A stretch of 64,000 nucleotides of DNA from Protula sp. h YS-2021 (GCA_949752745.1 OX457026.1:35641911-35705910); one strand, 5' to 3'. Counted from the stretch's first letter, positions 31,587-43,015 are shown. Numbers and translations: made by a program. Notes: a model not told the origin generated them from the letters alone.

Positions 31587-32577
31587 TGTAATTATAGGTG
31601 TATTTCAATTCCATTTTATCTGTGTTGTCGAATTGGCATGAAATTTATTTAATGTAGGAAATGCTAACCTGTGATCAGAATAGTCTGGCGAGCCTGTTGA
31701 TTAAGGTTTCTTCTGGTGAGTCCCACCCCATCCCTAGCGTGGTATCCACACTCCATATTTTGTCTGTTCAGGATTGCTACGTCATCGAACACGCAAAAGA
31801 TAAATGTTATAGCATGTGAAGAAAACCAGTGAACATTTATGACATCTATCAAAGTTGGCCGTTTAGTTTTGGCAACACTTTTTTTTCTTTTAAAGGAATA
31901 GTAACTAAACCATTTTGAATCGGTTTATGTTGATCAGCTTTTATTGCATGGCAGGATTGTATGGAAAAATGAACTTTATTTCATTGTGTTATATTATACT
32001 CTTAAGATGTAATTCTCACTATGGCAAGATCATGTAGAGTATCATTGTTCTTCGTTTTAATACTTCAAGTGCTTTGACAAAGTTATGATAATTATAGTGA
32101 GTTTTCACTTTGTTTCTGCGGGTTGCTGCAAATGTTTCACGATTTTTGTTTAGTCTATTGTTAATATTTTATGGATAGATTGCTTAAGTTCAGAGCCATT
32201 TCCATTATCTCACAATACTAAATGTCAAATTATTATATGACGGTTATTTCATTGTGCTAAATGCCTATACTTATACACAAATGAAAATTGTCACATCGAA
32301 CCTGCTTCTCTATACATAACAGCTAAATATAATATGAACTGCAAGATTATTTTATAAAATCCGCTCAGGTTATAGCCGCTACCAGGAATACCACATTTTA
32401 CGTGATAATTCAATATCTAAAGATCACTGGGGTAATTTGGACTATTCAAAAACTGAGATTTTTTACACTTAATGAAAGAGTTTAGTTAAATCTTCACGTT
32501 ACTTTCCCAGACTCCAATAAATGTGCTAACTCTATTATCGCCTACAAAGCCAAAGGGCATGACAATCTTGAGTATAA
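31587..32577. other. Intergenic, no gene seen
   Basis: AT-rich sequence without recognised coding or repeat structure. Confidence 0.55.
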
Positions 32578-32585
32578 GCCAGTTA

Positions 32586-32670
32586 CAGGGTTGCCACAGT
32601 CAGGAAAAAGTTTAGTCAGGAAAAGTCAGGAAAATCTGTTCTGAGTCAGGATAAGTTAGGAAACTCGTGT
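32586..32670. mobile_element. Candidate left end of a hAT-like element (CAGGGTTGCCA) with GTCAGGAAAA repeats
   Basis: CAGGGTTGCCACAG is followed by four spaced GTCAGGA(A/T)AA words. The opposite terminus TGGCAACGCTG with the same words occurs at 55225-55305. The 8 bases outside, GCCAGTTA (32578-32585), resemble GCCAATTG outside the right end (6 of 8), as a decayed 8-bp hAT target duplication would. The MITE at 58360 has the same terminal motif (CAGTGTTGCCACA). Confidence 0.45.
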
Positions 32671-32689
32671 TATTTTTTCATTCCCACTT

Positions 32690-33545
32690 GGCATTGAAAA
32701 TGCCAAATGGGGATGCATTGCCTCGAATTCTTCACCTATTTTTTATTTTTCTCGCTTTTTTAAATTTTTTCTGCTTCCGCCGAATCGGTTTCCAGACATC
32801 TCCTCCGAGACCGCTGAAGCTAGACTAACCAAACCTGGCACATGTATAGAGGGTCATCTGAAGTGGTGCACCTGATAAAAATTTTTGACTTTGACCTTAC
32901 TGGTCAAGGTCAAATCGCGAAAAAGGCCAATCGGTTTCCAGACATCTACAGCAAGGCCATTGAACCTAGAAAAGCCAAACTTGGCATATATATAAAGGGC
33001 GATGTGATCTGAAGTAACCGGTAAAAATTTTTGACCTTGACCTTGAAATCGCGAAAAACGCTTTTTAAGAAAAACAATGATTTATCTCGAAAACGGTAAG
33101 AGATAGAGCAATTCTGACCTCATTTTCGACCTCCATCCCCTATACGACCATATGGAAGGTATAACTTCCGGTGTTCTTGACCTCTAGGTCATTTTCGAGC
33201 CCCAAACCGGAAGTTGGCCTTTATCTCGAAAACGGAAGGAGATAGAGCAATTCTGACCTCATTTTCGACCTCTACCCCTATACGACGTTACGTAAGGTAT
33301 AACTTCCGGTGTCCTTGACCTCCATGTCACTTTCGAGCCTCAAACCGGAAGTTGCCCTTTATCTCGAAAGCGGTAAGAGATAGAGCAAATTTTTGGCCTT
33401 GACCTTACCGGTATAGTTAGTAGTATTTAGGAGGATATTCTACATTCAGACATGTGAAAATTGTTAACAAACTGCAATATCATCTACCTTCCGTTTTAAG
33501 TTATCATTCCAAGTGGGGCTAATTCGCTGTGCGAATTTCGGTCTA
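32690..33545. repeat. Dispersed repeat with internal tandem units of about 135-150 bp
   Basis: Starts ATTCCCACTTGGCATTG with an internal stem (GCATTGAAAATGC) and ends ATTCCAAGTGGGGCTAATTCG, so its outer edges are partly inverted. Inside, (TTTATCTCGAAAACGG)-(AAGAGATAGAGCAATTCTGACC)-type phrases recur at 33080, 33220 and 33358, alternating with CGGAAGTTG, TATACGAC and TCCGGTGT-CTTGACCTC. CGGTTTCCAGACATCT occurs at 32788 and 32932. Such repeats are common in marine invertebrate genomes. No ORF. Confidence 0.7.
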
Positions 33546-33568
33546 GTTTTCTTTATTGTTTAAAGTAG

Positions 33569-34507
33569 TGTTAGGCCCTGGATTTGTTTATTTACTTTCT
33601 GTCTTTGGTTTATCATGGGAATTTAAGAAAGATACTTGAAGATAGCTGAGGAAATAACATTGTAAGAGTCCGCTATTATACTTTGGCTATACCTCTCTAG
33701 GCTTGAGTAAAAGATACAAGAACTGGTGATGTGGTGCGTCAGTTTACAGAAAATAGTTCCGCATTCTCAGTTTCTGTATGTAATCTTGATATGTTTTTAG
33801 TGTAATTTTATATCTTATGATTTTTAACCTATATTATTTAAACTTTCAAATAAGTTTTATGCCGTGTAAGTCAGCCTTTATGTGTCGGTAAGTTATATAT
33901 ATTCCTACGCCGCTGTGCTTTCGTCAGTATGACGTCACTTAGGTATATAAATACTCGGGATATCCAGCAGTTCAGCAGAGTGAAATGGGCAAACCCAGCT
34001 AAGACACTCCAAACTCCCTTCTGATGAGCTAATTCACAACAGCTTAAGCTGAGCCACAAAGGCGAGAATAGGCGCACTTTAAAGTCTCCGCTGAGATCAG
34101 ATAAGCGTACAGTATCCTCGTTGAGGTCGTCCCTACTCCCCACTACTCTGCCGGGCTATTGCATGTCCGTTTCTGTGGTTCCCTGTCCTGGCCGGTGGCA
34201 TCGGGCTGGAGGTTGTTTATTAGTTGTTTAGTTCGGGGGTTTGAAAGTCTGTATTTTTATTCTTAGTAGTTGATAGATTAACTCTGACGTCTGACTCTCC
34301 GTGTAACGTGTAGGGTTTAATTTGCAACACTAATTGTGAAATATTGTTCGTTCTTGTAGATAAATAAATAAACCAGATAACGTTTATCTTCTTGTTTCAT
34401 GCTGCAAGGCGACTAGTTGGATTCAAAGCCCACATCTACTACACTCTCTCCTTCTCCAATAACCTTCGCTTGGCGATAAAGTAACGATCAACCTCGAGGA
34501 TACAACA
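33569..34507 (+). repeat. Candidate 5' LTR of the Ty3/gypsy element
   Basis: TGTTAGG at the left and ACAACA at the right form a short TGTT/AACA inverted pair. Inside are TATAAATAC (33953) for transcription and AATAAATAAACC (34362) for polyadenylation, in the right order for U3-R-U5. A primer-binding-like site begins two bases after the end. No matching 3' LTR was found, so the left boundary is the weak part of this call. Confidence 0.5.
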
Positions 34508-34508
34508 C

Positions 34509-34523
34509 TGATGGCAGCGGTGG
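34509..34523 (+). promoter_or_regulatory. Candidate primer-binding site (tRNA-Leu type)
   Basis: TGATGGCAGCGGTGG differs at one position from the complement of a tRNA 3' end reading CCACCGCTGCCA-CCA, as in many leucine tRNAs. It lies directly after the candidate LTR. Confidence 0.5.
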
Positions 34524-35161
34524 TTCTGAGCCTGTAATACAATCGTGGTAGCAGTAATTTTTTTTCTTCTCCTTTAGTTATCATTACGGCTCAGAAAAAA
34601 GCACCAATAGGCGTCCCATTGTTACCCGCTAACGCTACGTTTAACGTTTCTGTGTTTATTCGTGAAAACACCGTGGTGGTAGCACATTTTTTTCTCTTAG
34701 TGGTGCAGTAGAAATCATTTACGTTTAGTGCGAGAATTCGTTTACTAACACTTTGAAACATTGATTACTGGCATACTATGTTTTCTTTTTTTCTGAAACA
34801 CTCTTTTAGTGCATACTATGTCGTAGCGTGTTTTTTTTTTTTTCAAAGAAAAAAAATGATATACACACTTTTTATTGCATACTGTGTTTAGCTGTATTTT
34901 TTCCTATTTTATTTAGAAAAAAAGCCTCTACAGAACATTGTCTAAGTACACGGTTTACTTTGTAGTGTAAAAAAAGACCCCAATTTTGTACTGTCTCATC
35001 GATCACTTTATCCACGAGGCCGGAGGGGAAGAAGGCACATACGCCTGTAATTTCGACCCCTACAACGATAGTGACCCTGAGGTCATTATCAATTTCCCTG
35101 GTCGAAGGCTCCAAGTGCAGGTGACTCGTTGGCAAGGGCGGACACTGTTTCTATCGAACAG

Positions 35162-36720
35162 ATGGGTTTGACTGCGGGGTCCCGGGAGGGTCTAGCTGAC
35201 TGGCAAGAAAGGTCTGTGAGACAGGAGCATAATGCATCCGTTTTGTCTCAGCACTCCGTTATATCGGAGCGGTTAGACCAGCAAGAGCGTCAGTTATCGC
35301 AATTACAAAGTACACTGGACGAGCTGGCAGGTATGCTGCAAAAAACTCAATCCCAGGGGAATGAGCGTTCTTTTGCGCCCGATGGGTCCAAGTAGACCCG
35401 AATTTGGAGTGGCGCTTAATGTTCCCCCAGTTCACCAAAATGTAGCTTGTTTTCCTGGAGCAGGGGCCTAGGTTCTATACACGGTTACCATGCACAAATC
35501 TCCGTAACCGTTACGGAACAGGCAAGGGTAAGTAGAGTCCCTGAGGTGGTCTGCCCTGACCCTGGTCCTCGAGTTGCGTTGGCTGACCAATACAGGGACA
35601 GGAGAGGCGACTCACCGCTGTCCAGCTGTAGTGGTAGGGAATCCCCTTTAAATCCCTTCAGACAGACACATATAAGCGATATCCGTAGGTATCCCAGTGT
35701 CCCTGTGTCTGACAGGGGGTGTAACATGATTGCGCAAGTGCGTCCGGCCGTCCCACCAAGCAAAAGACTGTCATGCCTGACAAGTTCGAAGGGAAGACGG
35801 CCCTGGCTGAATATCTGATTCATTTTGATATCTGTGCCAAACTGAACAGATGGTCCGAGGTACAGAAGGCTCAGTACCTCTAGGTTAGCCTCAAAGGAAA
35901 CGCACAAAAGCTCCTGAGTACCCTTACTCCCGGAGAGCTATGTGATTTCCAGGCTATTACCACGGCCGTATCCGAACGGTTCAGGAAGGCCAGGCTGAGT
36001 TGTACATGACCCAGCTCCAACCTCGGACCAAGAGTAGCAAAGAGTCCTACCAGGAGTTGGCTGAGTCGGTCTCCCGCCTTGTTACAAAGGTATATCCGAC
36101 GGCTCCTACTAACATGGTCCATATCCTGACCCTCAGACATTTTATCGAGGCCGTGACCGATCCCGACCTGCGGATTAAATTCAAGCTTGAAAAGCTATGT
36201 AATGTGAGGGACGCGGTAATGTTAGCCATCAACTATGAGGCTATAGAAGTCTCGCTCCACAAAGCGCCAGAGCGTCAGGTGGTTGTGAGTCCCAAACAAC
36301 CGAAAGAGGGTGAGAAAGGACACAAGTCTCGTGCTCCGGACTCATCGGCTAGCTGTAGTGCAAATAAGTCAGTTCAGAGACTGATCCACGTCCGAGATAT
36401 GTCTCAGACTTCTTCTGCCCTCACCGAACTCTTTAACAAAATAGAACGGCTTGAGAGGCCCAGACGTCGAACTCCCCCTGAAGCGCCGACCGCGGTCAGA
36501 GGAAAGGTCCGGGCGCAGAAGGGCACACTCTAGAGGGGAACGCGGCGACTCCAGTGTCGAGAGGCCCACTCGTTCATATGAGTCAAGGCATCCTCGTGAC
36601 GATGTAGAGTGTTACGTCTGTGGCGATCCTGACCACATAGCCTCTCGATGTCCAAAGAAAACTAGAAACAGTTCCCCTCAAAATGAGGCCCGTAGAGAAC
36701 AAAATCAGGAAAACTACTAG
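35162..36720 (+). pseudogene. gag: Ty3/gypsy gag, broken by stops and frameshifts
   Basis: Starts MGLTAGSREG with a coiled-coil-like stretch rich in Q, E and L (to 35395). The core is recognisable from 35774 (MPDKFEGKTALAEYLIHFD, KAQYL, stop at 35881, VSLKGNAQKLLSTL). A frame change near 35995 continues with YQELAESVSRLVTKVY and FIEAVTDPDLRIKFKLEK. After a stop at 36531 the other frame holds a CCHC zinc knuckle, CYVCGDPDHIASRC (about 36611-36652), preceded by an arginine-rich stretch. Order and motifs are those of a gypsy Gag that binds genomic RNA. At least two frameshifts and two stops make it non-functional. Confidence 0.85.
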
Positions 36721-36869
36721 AGACTGGCCATTCAGGTCGCACCCCAGTCTCACAACCTCCAAGACGCACAAAGGAACATTTCGTGAATGCGAGTGTCCTT
36801 AAGACTGGACTCGCTGGGTTATATGTGGAAGGACAAATCTATGATCAACCCTGTTGAAATGATCATAGG

Positions 36870-36957
36870 TACTAGTCATACGAGTCATATGAGTCCAGGC
36901 GCCCTCGTAACGATGTAGAGTGTAAATCTATGATCAGCCCGTTGAAGTGATCATAGA
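36870..36957 (+). repeat. Local duplicated and rearranged segment at the gag-protease border
   Basis: TCATATGAGTC-AGGC followed by CCTCGT-ACGATGTAGAGTGT occurs at 36574-36612 and again at 36886-36922. ATCTATGATCA-CCC-GTTGAA-TGATCATAG occurs at 36838-36868 and again at 36925-36956. A patch copied from 300 bases upstream thus sits between two copies of the protease entry. Confidence 0.75.
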
Positions 36958-37640
36958 TACGGGTAGCAGCGTGACTATTCTCACGAGCTCCGTGTTCCAG
37001 AAAATATGCCCGGAGGTCCAGCAAAAATTGCTTCCCTTTCTCGACAAGCTCCTTTTAGCCGATAGAAGCGAACTCCCGGTCTTTGGGATGACGGACATTC
37101 CGTTTCAGTTCGGACATAGAATCGGAAGGTCTGATAGGGTTGGACTTTGTGAAAGCCAACTCTTGCGAAATTAATTATGCCGAGAAATCATTCTCGATCG
37201 ATGGTAAGCCCCTTAGGTTAAAGGAAAACTCGGGTCAGTTCGTAAGTTGTCGCATTAGCGCACTTCAAACTGTTACCATTCCCCCAATAGAGTGAGTATA
37301 TAGTGCAAGGGAAAGTCCATGGTAGAGGGAAATTGGGTCCTTGCTCCGTTACGGAGCCGGTAGCGTCCTTAGCCCATGAGCAAGGATTGGTGTAAGGCAA
37401 AGTCCTCGTCGACCCCAGTTAGGGATTTGTACCCCTTTGTATTATGAATGCCTCGGGCAAACCCAAAGTTGTTCATAAGAACGCAGTTTTAGCGGTCGTT
37501 CACCCGGTGATGAACGTACGGGCGTTTCAGAACGCCGACCGCACCACTTATACTCAAGACACAAAACGTCATGATAAAAAGGGCGAAGTTTCCAGGCCGG
37601 ACGTTCATGTTGTCAGGAAGGGACCCCAACTTTATCATTT
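36941..37640 (+). pseudogene. pol: Ty3/gypsy aspartic protease region
   Basis: VIIDTGSSVTILTSSVFQKI carries the DTGS active-site motif of retropepsins (about 36950-37010), followed by LLLADRSELPVFG and a flap-like segment. The frame is lost near 37160 and only scattered linker sequence follows up to 37640. It would have cleaved the Gag-Pol polyprotein. Confidence 0.75.
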
Positions 37641-37844
37641 GTAAGACCTTCTGGATCGTAGTTCTACCGATTTAACTCCCGAATAATATGCCCGTTGTCG
37701 CAATTTTTTATTTGCGTACAGTAATGTTTTTCTGCCGGAGGTACTGATATAGGGAGATGTGATATCTTAAAACATGCAATCCCTACAGGGGATAACAAAC
37801 CTGTGAAATTACCCCCAAGGCAGATTCCTATACATCAGAAGGAC

Positions 37845-37910
37845 ATGTTCTGATACAATGTAACCCGCTAAGGGTCGATCGTGTCGTTAAACAAATCATA
37901 TAACTAACTA
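37845..37910 (+). mobile_element. 5'-truncated LINE tail inserted in gypsy pol, with target-site duplication
   Basis: ATGTTCTGATACAATG, then TAACCCGCTAAGGGTCG, TGTCGTTAAACAAATCA and (ACTA)n match the 3' end of LINE B at 53528-53606. The insert is flanked by ACATCAGAAGGAC (37832-37844) and ACATCTGAAGGAC (37911-37923), a 13-bp duplication with one difference. Without the insert the gypsy frame runs from the RT entry (PRQIPIHQKD) into AVNKETDRLLEM. Confidence 0.88.
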
Positions 37911-37911
37911 A

Positions 37912-39060
37912 CATCTGAAGGACGCTGTCAATAAAGAAACGGACCGACTGCTAGAGATGGTCATTATTCGTCCCTCAGCCAGTCCGTGGTCCTCGTGCAT
38001 TATGGTTGTCCGAAAATCCGACGGTTCGATTCGTATTTGTCTGGATGTGAGAGCAGTAAATGCTCGAACAAAGCATGACAGCTTTCCGCTGCCTAGAATT
38101 GACACAAGTGTGCAATCTATGCATGGCAGTAAATTCTTTTCCACGCTAGATCTTTACGCCGGCTTCAATCAGATATTTCTTGATGAGAAAGACGCGTGTA
38201 AAACGAGTTTTTCCACTGAACACGGCAGTTTTCAGTACGTGACCCTTCTATTTGGTCTCCAAGGTCGTCCTGCGACTTGATCTCTCACGCACCCACGTTC
38301 GATGACGCTTTTTACGCGCTCGAGGAGGTCGCGTATGGGCTCTTAAAAGCCAATCTTAAGGTCAAGACCGCAAAATGTATCCTTTTTCAGAAATCCGTGT
38401 CCTTTCTGGGGCATAGGGTATCAGAAACAGGTGTAGCCACATGTCCAGAGAAAATCCAAAAGGTCCGTGATTGGCCCTTACCCACGAACCTCACAGAGGT
38501 CAAGGCATTCTTAGGCCTGTGCTCTTACTATAAGAGCTTTATTCCTCGTTACGGAGAAAGTGCATATCCATTGCACAAATTGTCCCAAAAGGATGTCCCT
38601 TTTCACTGGTCCCCTGAGTGTCAAGTCGCTTTCGACAAGCTCAAGGCTATTTTGTGTTCTAGTCCTATATTAGCGTTTCCGAATGAGAACGATCTGTTTA
38701 TCGTTGATACGGATGCTTCCCTGCATTCGATCGGTGCTGTACTGTCACAAGTCCAGAATGGGCAGGAGCGAGTTATCGCTTATGGTTCTAAGGTTCTGAG
38801 CAAACTGGAGAGAAATTATTGCACTACCCTTCGAGAGCTCTTAGCTTTTGTGCATTTTGTCCCCAAGTGGAGACATTTCCTCCTGGCAAAGAAATATTTG
38901 CTTTGTTCTGATCATGGGAGCCTTTACAGGTTATTCAATTGGCGCAATCCCGAAGGACAGATTGCCCGGTGGTTGGAGAGTTTGATTTTGAAATCCAACA
39001 CCGAAGCGGGACATGGCACGCCAACACTGATAGTTTAAGCTGAATACCGTGTGCCCAATG
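37912..39060 (+). pseudogene. pol: Ty3/gypsy reverse transcriptase - RNase H with the catalytic core deleted
   Basis: RT begins ETDRLLEMVIIRPSASPWSS, KSDGSIRICLDVRAVNARTK and motif A FSTLDLYAGFNQ. After LLFGLQGRPAT the sequence jumps at 38276 to LISHAPTFDDAF, so about 60 residues, including the YxDD motif, are missing. The connection and RNase H follow in another frame: FLGHRVSETG, FLGLCSYYKSFIPRY, VDTDASLHSIGAVLSQ, YGSKVLSKLERNYCTTLRELLA. A frameshift near 38985 precedes FEIQHRSGTWHANTDSLS and a stop. The deletion alone rules out polymerase activity. Confidence 0.88.
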
Positions 39061-39223
39061 CTGGAAGGGTGTTGAAAGCGACGAGAATGATAAGTCTGAG
39101 GATTTACGTGCTAAAGCTAGGAATATCCTCGAGACCATCAAGTCGCAAAAAGCTCAAAACAGGACCGGGCCGAAAGGAAAATCTCCTGTTAAAGCTCCAA
39201 AGGTACATTAAATAGGTCAAAAT

Positions 39224-40615
39224 GTGGCAAATGACTACACATACGCTATCCTGAACGTCTCCACGGCTCACAGCGAGTCAGACGGCGCAATTAGCGGGCC
39301 GTCACGTCCTCCACAGGATGGGCAAATTCATGCCGCTACGGATATTTCCGCACAAGGCTCACAAAATGCCCTGCCAGACGGACAGACGGACGCTGGTTGG
39401 CTCCATGGATATTCCAAAGAGGAGCTTAGCAAAATGCAACAGGCTCACCCCAATATCGGATTTATCCTCAAAAAGGTGCTAGACAAAGAATTAAAACCCC
39501 TTTGGGAGGAGGTCTGTCCCCATAGTCCTGCTATTAAAGCTCTTTGGTCAAACTGGGACCGACTAAAAGTTATGGATGGGGTACTGTACCGAAAATTTAA
39601 GAAAGAATCTCAAGTGACTGGGCAACTAGTTCTGCCTAACAGATTGGTCAAAACAGTTCTGGCAGCTTTGCATGATGGACCCCAGGCTTGCCATTTAGGT
39701 GAAACTAAAACCGTCGGAGCAGTGCAAAAGCGCGTTTATTTTTACGGGTATAAACAAGCTGTTATAGATTGGATGCGAAAATGCCATACGTGCAACGCCA
39801 AAAAGCCTAGCTCTAACACTAAACGCGCCCCCCTAATAAATTATATTTTGGGCGCACTTCTCGAGAGAATAAATATCGATATTGCAGGTCCGTTTCCGCC
39901 AGCCAAGGTCACAAGTATATTCTGGTTATAGGGGATTCTTTCACAAAATTCATTACGGCCTAGCCCTAGGCTGAAACAGTAGCAGATATTCTGGTTGGAG
40001 AATGGATCCTTATATACGGGTCTCCCCGTATAATCTACAGCGATCGCGGAATCCAATTCACGTCAAACATTTTTAAACACTTGTGCAAATTATTAGCGGT
40101 ACATCAAACCTTAAATTCCGCGTATCACCCAAGGGAAAACGGAATGGTTGAAAAAATGAACGGTACAATTGAGCGGCTCCTCGCCATGACCGTAAGAGAC
40201 AACCAGGCCGATTGGGCTGTTAAACTTCCTTACGTCGTGCCCGCGTATGGAGCAACTCCCCATAAATCCACCGGTTTCTCCCCAAATTACATAATGTTCG
40301 GTCGTGAAGTAGGGATGTCCATTGATTTTATGATTGGTAGGCCAGAATTTTGAGACTGCTTACGCCACCGCACGTAAAAATCTGAATAAGACACCGGTTT
40401 TTTAAAAGCGTTACTGTGATGTGAAAGTTAAAGGCTCAAAATTACCTGTAGGAACGCGAGTTTGGTGTTACTTTCCCCAGCGAAAGGCAAAACTCTCCCC
40501 AAAAATTAAGCCGTCAATGGCAAGGGCCGTTCACGGTTATTGAGAACATTGGGGACGTCAGTTATAAAATACAGTTAAATCTTCGCTCTAAGCCAAAATT
40601 GGTCCATAGAGATTA
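39224..40615 (+). pseudogene. pol: Ty3/gypsy integrase, degenerate
   Basis: A linker with RKFKKESQVTGQLVLPN leads to an HHCC zinc module (HDGPQACHLGETKT ... CHTCNAKK, about 39675-39800). The core carries D in NIDIAGPFPP, D in YSDRGIQFTS and E in PRENGMVEKMNG, giving a D,D,E triad, though stops fall near 39928 and 39960. The C-terminal part is readable as GTRVWCYFPQRKAKLSP, WQGPFTVIENIGDVSYKIQ (GPY/F module) to about 40612. It would insert the cDNA; stops and frameshifts disable it. Confidence 0.85.
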
Positions 40616-41313
40616 AACATTTACCGGGGTCCGAATGACGTTCCTAATCCACCCAACCAGAGAGCCACATCTCATGGTTCTAGCACGTTAACTGCGTCTG
40701 AAACGGGGGATGGGGCATCTCTGCCCGAAACCCTACCCGTCGGTGACACCGGCAATAAGTCAGGGTCAGGGAGTAGCTCTTGGTCCAGTCTGAGAAATCT
40801 TAGTAAAAACAGGCGTACGGCCGATAAAACACGGTCAGGCCGTACAATTCGCCATCCCCATTTTCAGATTTCTCTGATCTCAGTAGCTGGAAAAAAAGGA
40901 AAAAGAAATAACGCTCATCAATCCTAAATTGTAAAGTTTTCAGTATCTTTTCCTTTTCAAAAGATCGGTAGGGCGATTCAAGCCATCTGGCCCGTGTTGT
41001 AAATTTTATTAATGCAGCTCTATATATAAAGCTCTATGGTGCTCAAAGTCGCTAACGAGCGCAGCTGTGCTTATCATATGTAAATGAGGTTCCAGAATCT
41101 ATTGCTTCGGGATGCTCCTGACCGAGGCTTTTGTATGTTAATGCTCTCATCTCACACGCCCACTCTTAGTGGGGTGGTATCAAAAGAGCGTATTTTCCTG
41201 GTTCGGTCTCATTGCTTTCAAAGGTCACTTAGACTGCTAAAAAAGCACACCAAAGGTCCTGTTCTGACCAAACCCTTTTCAGTCCGGATAAAATTACGTA
41301 TATAAGACAAGCG
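40616..41313 (+). other. Gypsy 3' flank, no LTR recognised
   Basis: Contains a basic SGRTIRHPHFQ-like coding trace and a TATATATAAAGC box at about 41021, but nothing resembling 33569-34507. The expected 3' LTR is missing or too decayed to see. Confidence 0.5.
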
Positions 41314-42096
41314 ATGGCTGGACTTATCAAGAATTATTTTGGCAAACGTGAGAAGCAGGTCTGTGTTATCTCTGGAGTGATGGCCAGGAATCAGCGGACA
41401 TTGCGGGCTCATTGGCGTGCGTCCCATCCGCGAGACCTGTGCTCTTGATGTTGCCCTTTTTGTGAGCGCTCGTGCCCGCTTCAGTCAACGTTGTGGAACC
41501 ACCTGAACAGGTGCCACAGAAGGCTAGCCAAATCCCAAGGGTTTCGAAAGGAGGATCTTCGTCAAGGCCGTCCTAGGCCGCCGACGCATGCCCCAATCCC
41601 ACTGCCCTTGGTCGATCCCTCAGATCCACTGGGATTAGATCGGCCGCTGAACCTCGAGCAGCCTGTAATCCAGCCGCTGGTAGTTCCGCCGGCTCCAGAG
41701 CCATTGCCAATGGTCAATGCTCCGCCCAGTGCACAGACAGATACCGTTTCTACGAGACCCCCTCTACCCCAATCCATCCCCGTCCGGGCCACTTGATACG
41801 TTTTGGGATTTCGACGAAAAGTTACCCGAACTCTCATTTGACTCACAGCGGAGCCAGATGAAGTAAAAAGTGCCGTTCTCGAGGCACCCCCCTCTGTGTC
41901 TGAACCCCCAACTGACAAAATTGTGTCCTTACCGCCAGTAACGCGTCAGAGAGTTCAGGTTGAGCCGGGGCAACGGCTGCCCATAATTTACGAGATAGAA
42001 CTACCGTTGCCCCGACAAAACGTTTCGGACGTTATACGGTTCACATTTGTCTGGGAGCCGGAAACCCACAACCTCGTTCTTTCCAAGTCGAAGTAA
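41314..42096 (+). pseudogene. Unknown zinc-finger-like ORF with three in-frame TGA codons
   Basis: One frame from the ATG at 41314 to TAA at 42094 is interrupted only by TGA at 41446, 41794 and about 41842. It encodes MAGLIKNYFGKREKQVC, a C...H-x4-H-like part (CVISG ... LRAHWRASH), a second CPFCERSC ... LWNHLNRCH finger, then a proline-rich stretch (PLVDPSDPLGLDRPLN) and LPIIYEIELPLPRQNVSDVIRF. All three stops could come from CGA by CpG decay. The paired finger spacing suggests a nucleic-acid-binding protein of a mobile element. I do not recognise the family; it may be an accessory ORF of the gypsy element or an independent one. Confidence 0.5.
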
Positions 42097-43015
42097 GTTT
42101 CCAACGGCAATTCGCGTTTCTCCCCCCCCCCCCTCCTCGTCAGTCCCACACGCGTATACAGTCGTTGTGCCCTGGGTTTTGGAGCTTTCCCATGTAAAAA
42201 AAGCAGATTGTGCTACCTCGCTTCTAAGGTGTTTGGGCCGTTTACACCCAAATTCCTGCCCCCCCCCCTCTCGGTGTCCGTGACGGGGGGCAAAAAGATG
42301 TTCTGGGGGTCAAGATGTCAACGCGGAAGTGCAGCAGTCCCTTGGCATCCAAATCAATAGGATGTCAAGGAGGTCCAAAGCGAGCGACCCCGTGAGAGTG
42401 ACCAGGCTCAATAGGAAGTAGCGTTGAAGTACTCCCGCTAACGAACAGTTCGCCGTTATACAAGGAACTCTGTGCAGAATTCCAGCGTCTACAGTCGGAC
42501 ATCAAGGATTGTGAATGATATTTTGTGTATTTATGAATAGCAACTTAGTAAATTTTGACCTGTGTCTCAGGCCTGTTTTCTCATGCCATTCAAGTGCCTT
42601 CGCAAAATTTTCTGATAACTTAACTTCTTTCTTTTAAGGGGGAGAGGAAAAAAAGCATTTAATTCTTTACTGGGAACATTCTTGGCATGTAGACACAGCT
42701 GTCAGGCTAGTCAAAATTGCAGTTTCTGAAAGGATACAAAGTGCAAACAGCGTGGAACATATTTTTATGTATCTCTGGATGCAAAGAGTATATTGAATTC
42801 TATGTTTGTTCCAGCTATTTTCTGTGTTTTGTGTAAAAAAAAAAGTGTTCATAGCATGTGTGCTGTGCTAATGGTGTGTAATACGGTATTACAGTCCCCT
42901 GTGTATAAGTCACTATTTTGTCTGAAAAATTTTGCATGATCCATCCTCTAGTCTCGGTGGCCGTAATCGTATATCTCTAGATTTGAGAATAACAAAGCAC
43001 TTTTTATGTAATATA
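42097..43015. other. Intergenic, no gene seen
   Basis: Starts with C-rich tracts (42121-42140, 42259-42270). A basic C-terminus-like stretch in another frame (INRMSRRSKASDPVRVTRL, stop near 42420) may be a leftover of the ORF upstream. The remainder is AT-rich with no structure noted. Confidence 0.5.

Noticed and set aside
31431..31652. Poly-asparagine ORF
   Set aside because: Translation of the (AAT)n microsatellite.
40860..42500. 3' LTR of the gypsy element
   Set aside because: Looked for the TATAAATAC, AATAAATAAACC and flanking phrases of 33569-34507; none found.
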